Shown: one piece after another, positions 63,401-64,000 of the stretch
Numbering within the stretch: the first letter of the stretch is position 1
How the letters are laid out: each line of letters starts with the position of its first letter
Origin: Torymus aiolomorphi
Lineage: Eukaryota; Arthropoda; Insecta; Hymenoptera; Torymidae
Assembly: GCA_036365515.1 (NCBI GenBank)
Contig: CM070877.1
Location: 124,001-188,000 of the forward strand
Length of the DNA: 64,000 nucleotides
Direction: 5' to 3'
Program-made: the position numbers and the translations under genes
Notes under the pieces: generated by a model
Seen by the model: the letters and a program-made list of their open reading frames with translations, nothing else
Databases searched by the model: none
What the model was told of the DNA's origin: nothing

Positions 63401-64000
63401 TGGGGAGAGGTCAAGGGAGTGGAGTTGTATTGGGGAGTTGTTGGTGTTATTGCAATTATATGTGAAAAATGTCGTAATTTAGAGTGACTTGGTAAGGATA
63501 TCAGTGTCTTCCAAGAGTTAGTTTTTAGCGTTATAACTATGACAAGTATAATTATATGGAATGGTTAACGATTGTTCAGTCTGTGCGGAAGTGCAATTTG
63601 AATATTATAAGCTTGGAAAAACAGGAAACGAAATAATATTGACAAAGTTTCATTGTTTTATCAAAATCCTTAAAATGGTGTATGCTATGCTTTGTTGTGT
63701 ACAGTAATAAAAAATAATGAAATATTGTGAATTTTATGCTACCTTTTCTTATTATTAAAGCTTATACTATTCTAATGCATTTTCGCATAAACGTTGTACT
63801 GGGCGGAAAAATCGTTAACTAAATAATTATTTATCGTATAAGTTCTGACGCTGAAAACTATAACTTTTGGTAGGGCCTATCTAGTGATACCATCCTTAAT
63901 AATCTTAAAAGTCCTTACAGTTCATTTTACAAACATTAATTATTCGATATTAGAACTTTCATCAAATGTCGTCAAGTTGTAAAAAAGTTATTAAAAGTAG
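63401..64000. other. Upstream intron of the unrecognised gene
   Basis: AT-rich; no further exon identified before the window end. Confidence 0.4.

Noticed and set aside
62987..63487. Alternative plus-strand and second minus-strand frames over the first exon of the unrecognised gene
   Set aside because: Only the 63,399-62,968 frame joins in phase with downstream exons; others are Arg/Trp/Gly-rich GC shadows.

Overview
This is a 64-kb stretch of AT-rich insect nuclear DNA. It has spliced genes with GT-AG introns, a type II tRNA-Leu, Jockey-type and other non-LTR retrotransposon pieces, and a very dense load of inverted-repeat (foldback/MITE) elements. Two ankyrin-repeat genes end in PRANC-like tails. 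PRANC tails on cellular ankyrin proteins are known mainly from parasitoid wasps, so a parasitoid hymenopteran is the best guess. That is inference from gene content, not proof.

Layout. 1-7,075: a recent, nearly complete Jockey-like LINE (minus strand) bracketed by a near-identical direct repeat of about 540 bp, plus small MITEs. 7,086-10,327: NOP14, an essential 40S ribosome-biogenesis gene (minus, 4 exons), with three CACGTG E-boxes upstream. 11,760-14,032: ankyrin gene 1 (minus, 3 exons). 14,800-24,700: gene-poor repeat field with a CAGCAGAATT array, piggyBac-like TTAA elements including a perfect 386-bp palindrome, a CGTACCGAAA repeat palindrome, a tRNA-like sequence inside a MITE, and a 27-bp tandem array. 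24,795-24,876: tRNA-Leu(AAG). 28,571-28,990: decayed ankyrin copy. 29,931-42,106: ankyrin-PRANC gene 2 (minus, 3 exons). Its first intron is about 10.3 kb and holds a 5.8-kb TA-flanked giant palindrome with 5S-rRNA-like segments and a GC-rich captured module. 42,589-50,142: stacked foldbacks, including a pogo-like element with about 880-bp inverted repeats inserted into a LINE remnant. 50,655-53,993: a truncated kinesin light chain paralog (plus, 4 exons, one GC-AG intron). 58,753-63,399: last four exons of an unrecognised gene (minus).

How it fits together. NOP14 is a housekeeping gene; the ankyrin genes look like a lineage-specific, GC-rich, fast-evolving family that duplicates and decays locally; the kinesin light chain copy is a second decaying or repurposed duplicate. 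Most remaining bases are inverted-repeat DNA, much of it inside introns, where host transcription would produce long double-stranded RNA. Several coding breaks sit in A homopolymers, so some could be sequencing indels.
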